From Candidatus Dadabacteria bacterium (lineage in GTDB: Bacteria > Desulfobacterota_D > UBA1144 > Nemesobacterales > JAJCZQ01): a DNA stretch of 6,998 nucleotides. Of the stretch, positions 6,053-6,998 are shown piece after piece (position 1 is the first letter of the stretch; each line of letters opens with the position of its first letter). The stretch lies in assembly GCA_030624695.1 (NCBI GenBank), contig JAUXJP010000048.1:1-6998 (forward strand), in the 5' to 3' direction. The position numbers were made by a program, and so were the translations under genes. The notes beneath the pieces were generated by a model that had not been told where the DNA came from, searched no databases, and was given only the letters and a program-made list of their open reading frames with translations.

Positions 6053-6153
6053 AGGAAATAGTAGGCGTAGTTCCATTCTAAATTAAGATTCATTTCTAAA
6101 TTTTTTCTGAACCACTCCCAAAGATCCAATTTTAAACAGGAGGTACCTAAATT
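6053..6153 (+). promoter_or_regulatory. Long 5' leader of the cold-shock mRNA with strong ribosome-binding site
   Basis: If the promoter at 6019-6046 is used, about 100 bases precede the start codon, as in many cold-shock mRNAs whose leaders sense temperature. It contains a direct 9-base repeat, TTCTAAATT, at 6076-6084 and 6094-6102. It ends with AGGAGGT at 6138-6144, nine bases before the ATG, the best ribosome-binding site in the window. I see no E. coli-type cold box and no strong fixed hairpin, so thermoregulation is inference. Confidence 0.4.
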
Positions 6154-6366
6154 ATGTCAGAACGCGAAACTGGTACTGTTAAGTGGTTCAATTCTACCAA
6201 AGGTTTTGGTTTTATTGAGCGCGAAAATGATGTAGATGTATTTGTTCATTACAGTGAAATAAGCACAGAAGGCTATCGTTCACTTGATGAAGGGCAGCGT
6301 GTAGAATTTACAGTTGCTACTGATGGACCAAAAGGCCCACATGCACAGAATGTTGTAGCACTTTAA
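6154..6366 (+). CDS. csp: Cold-shock protein, CspA family
   Basis: The 70-residue protein is one complete cold-shock domain, a five-stranded OB fold that binds single-stranded RNA or DNA. It acts as an RNA chaperone, helping translation and anti-termination in the cytoplasm. It starts with ETGTVKWFNSTKGFGFIE: the conserved K10-W11-F12-N13 leads into RNP1 at K16-GFGFI-21. RNP2 is at V29-FVH-32 (DVFVHYSEI). The C-terminal segment VEFTVATDGPKGPHAQNVV also fits the family. Length and start agree with typical members. The gene has its own promoter, long leader and terminator, so it is a single-gene unit. Whether it is cold-induced or constitutive cannot be told from the coding sequence. Confidence 0.97.
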   Translation: MSERETGTVKWFNSTKGFGFIERENDVDVFVHYSEISTEGYRSLDEGQRVEFTVATDGPKGPHAQNVVAL

Positions 6367-6393
6367 TTTAAAAATTATATTTTGCTAAAACAT

Positions 6394-6420
6394 AAAGCCC
6401 GGTATATCCGGGCTTTTTTT
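6394..6420 (+). terminator. Intrinsic terminator after the cold-shock gene
   Basis: A 9-base perfect stem, AAAGCCCGG/CCGGGCTTT, encloses the loop TATAT and runs into seven T residues (6414-6420). It lies 27 bases after the csp stop. The A-run on its left side gives it some ability to work in both directions, which would suit a convergent minus-strand unit ending at 6442. Confidence 0.92.
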
Positions 6421-6441
6421 ATGCCTAAATTCAAATTATTA

Positions 6442-6606
6442 TTAATGCATTTCAATACATATTCCTCCATTGTTATGTGTCATGATTAATTTGCTCTGCA
6501 CCAGTACTACCTCAAAATAATTATCAACTGTATTTTCATTATCTTTATAAATAATCGAAAAGATTGATACAACTTTAATAAGTCCGGTACATAGTTTGAT
6601 AGTCAT
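6442..6606 (-). CDS. Possible 54-residue small ORF, perhaps the tail of a broken gene
   Basis: The frame from ATG 6606 to TAA encodes MTIKLCTGLIKVVSIF..., then YKDNENTVDNYFEVVLVQSK, and ends with THNNGGICIEMH. The second half alternates hydrophobic and polar residues like genuine beta strands and does not look random. No Shine-Dalgarno is present. The ATG overlaps, as ATGA, the TGA that ends another minus frame reading KTFNFWGKTSEPGSE. Either the two are coupled small ORFs or one decayed gene. The stop lies 22 bases from the csp terminator, which could serve both units. I recognise no family. Confidence 0.3.
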   Translation of the reverse strand: MTIKLCTGLIKVVSIFSIIYKDNENTVDNYFEVVLVQSKLIMTHNNGGICIEMH

Positions 6607-6719
6607 TCCGAACCTGGTTCAGATGTTTTACCCCAGAAGTTAAAAGTTTTTCTAGATTTTTTATCTGAAAAAAAATATTTACTTAAATAAATTGTGGATT
6701 TAATTTTAGTTTGAAAGAA

Positions 6720-6796
<77 letters not shown>

Positions 6797-6809
6797 TTAG
6801 GGAAATAAC

Positions 6810-6846
6810 AGTTTATTAAATCCTAGAATATATGTCAAGTTGTCAA
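6810..6846 (-). promoter_or_regulatory. Promoter of the tRNA-fMet gene
   Basis: On the minus strand a consensus TTGACA at 6838-6833 is followed after 17 bases by TAAACT (6815-6810). Transcription would start around 6803, just ahead of the tRNA 5' end at 6796. A second perfect TTGACA lies eight bases further upstream (6846-6841) and pairs less well, with TAGGAT (6825-6820) after 15 bases. Confidence 0.6.
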
Positions 6847-6881
6847 TATTAATACTCATTCATTATTGAAAATATTATAAT

Positions 6882-6910
6882 TTGTTGACTTTCATCTTAT
6901 TATATATAAT
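6882..6910 (+). promoter_or_regulatory. Promoter of the right-edge gene
   Basis: A perfect TATAAT (6905-6910) follows the sequence TTGTTGACT. With TTGTTG (6882-6887) as -35 the spacer is 17 bases; with the better TTGACT (6885-6890) it is only 14. The -10 box is convincing, the -35 choice is open. The start would be near 6917, giving a leader of about 40 bases. Confidence 0.5.
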
Positions 6911-6955
6911 TTTATTTATCATTAGATTTAAAATTTCCCGGAGGGTTTTTCAAGA

Positions 6956-6998
6956 ATGAAGAAACTACTAACCAGCTTACTTATTATTACTCTTTCTC
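6956..6998 (+). CDS. Exported protein, N-terminal signal only (runs off right edge)
   Basis: Fourteen codons are present, MKKLLTSLLIITLS, a basic start followed by a hydrophobic core as in a Sec or lipoprotein signal peptide. GGAGGG at 6940-6945 lies ten bases upstream and a sigma-70-like -10 box is at 6905-6910, so this is a genuine gene start. Nothing can be said of the mature protein. It diverges from the tRNA gene. Confidence 0.75.
   Translation, partial: MKKLLTSLLIITLS

Larger units (their letters stand above)
5839..6153. other. 315-base intergenic region: composition island, cold-shock promoter and leader
   Basis: The left part (about 5867-5992) is clearly richer in G+C than its flanks (58 of 126 by hand count) and carries a short open frame on the minus strand, listed separately. 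The right part is AT-rich and holds a promoter at 6019-6046 and the leader of the cold-shock gene. I see no convincing terminator for the nitroreductase gene and no RNA gene. Confidence 0.5.
6367..6719. other. 353-base stretch without a confident gene
   Basis: Besides the csp terminator (6394-6420), this AT-rich stretch holds a 54-codon minus-strand frame (6442-6606) and, upstream of it in another minus frame, a further open stretch reaching back towards the tRNA. A run of eight A residues near 6669-6676 (T on the minus strand) lies about 45 bases beyond the tRNA 3' end. It could assist tRNA transcript termination, but only a weak AT-rich stem precedes it. Confidence 0.4.

Noticed and set aside
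6053..6153. Metabolite riboswitch in the leader before the cold-shock gene
   Set aside because: No conserved aptamer core or stable multi-stem fold could be recognised; a cold-shock leader explains the length.

Overview
This window is AT-rich bacterial chromosome. It comes from a cell that exports proteins and probably has an outer envelope: there are three Sec signal peptides, one likely lipoprotein signal, and a partial membrane protein. Promoters look like ordinary sigma-70 sites (TTGACA/TTGACT with TATAAT-like -10 boxes). Shine-Dalgarno use is mixed: strong ahead of the cold-shock gene and both edge genes, absent ahead of several others. I cannot name the organism. The AT-richness, loose lipobox and mixed ribosome-binding sites would fit a member of the Ignavibacteria/Chlorobiota area or a spirochaete, but this is only a guess. 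I see no phage, transposase, CRISPR or plasmid signature.

Layout. At 1-172 (minus) is the N-terminus of a membrane protein. At 351-1392 (plus) is a tight three-member cluster: a small exported protein with 12 cysteines, a 151-residue protein of unknown function, and, overlapping its stop codon by ATGA, the frameshifted and internally deleted remains of an exported staphylococcal-nuclease-type (SNase) gene. At 1398-2432 (minus) are two envelope proteins: a small secreted protein and a lipoprotein resembling the surface-adhesin E family.

The centre is metabolic. A glutamine-synthetase-family ligase of the FluG/NodGS-like branch (2515-3918, plus) converges on an FMN-dependent alpha-hydroxy-acid dehydrogenase/oxidase (3938-5089, minus). 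That gene diverges from a nitroreductase-family FMN protein (5179-5838, plus). Two flavin oxidoreductases beside an ATP-dependent gamma-glutamyl ligase-like enzyme could serve catabolism of an amine or hydroxy acid, but gene orientation shows they are not one operon and the substrate is unknown.

The right side is housekeeping. A cold-shock protein (6154-6366) has its own promoter, a leader of about 100 nt and a clear intrinsic terminator. An initiator tRNA-fMet (6720-6796, minus) has encoded CCA and a well-placed promoter. A divergent exported-protein gene runs off the right edge. Two short minus-strand reading frames (5867-5992 and 6442-6606) may be small genes or gene remnants. The most unexpected items are the hidden SNase remnant, the cysteine-periodic exported protein, and the possible broken gene between the cold-shock terminator and the tRNA.
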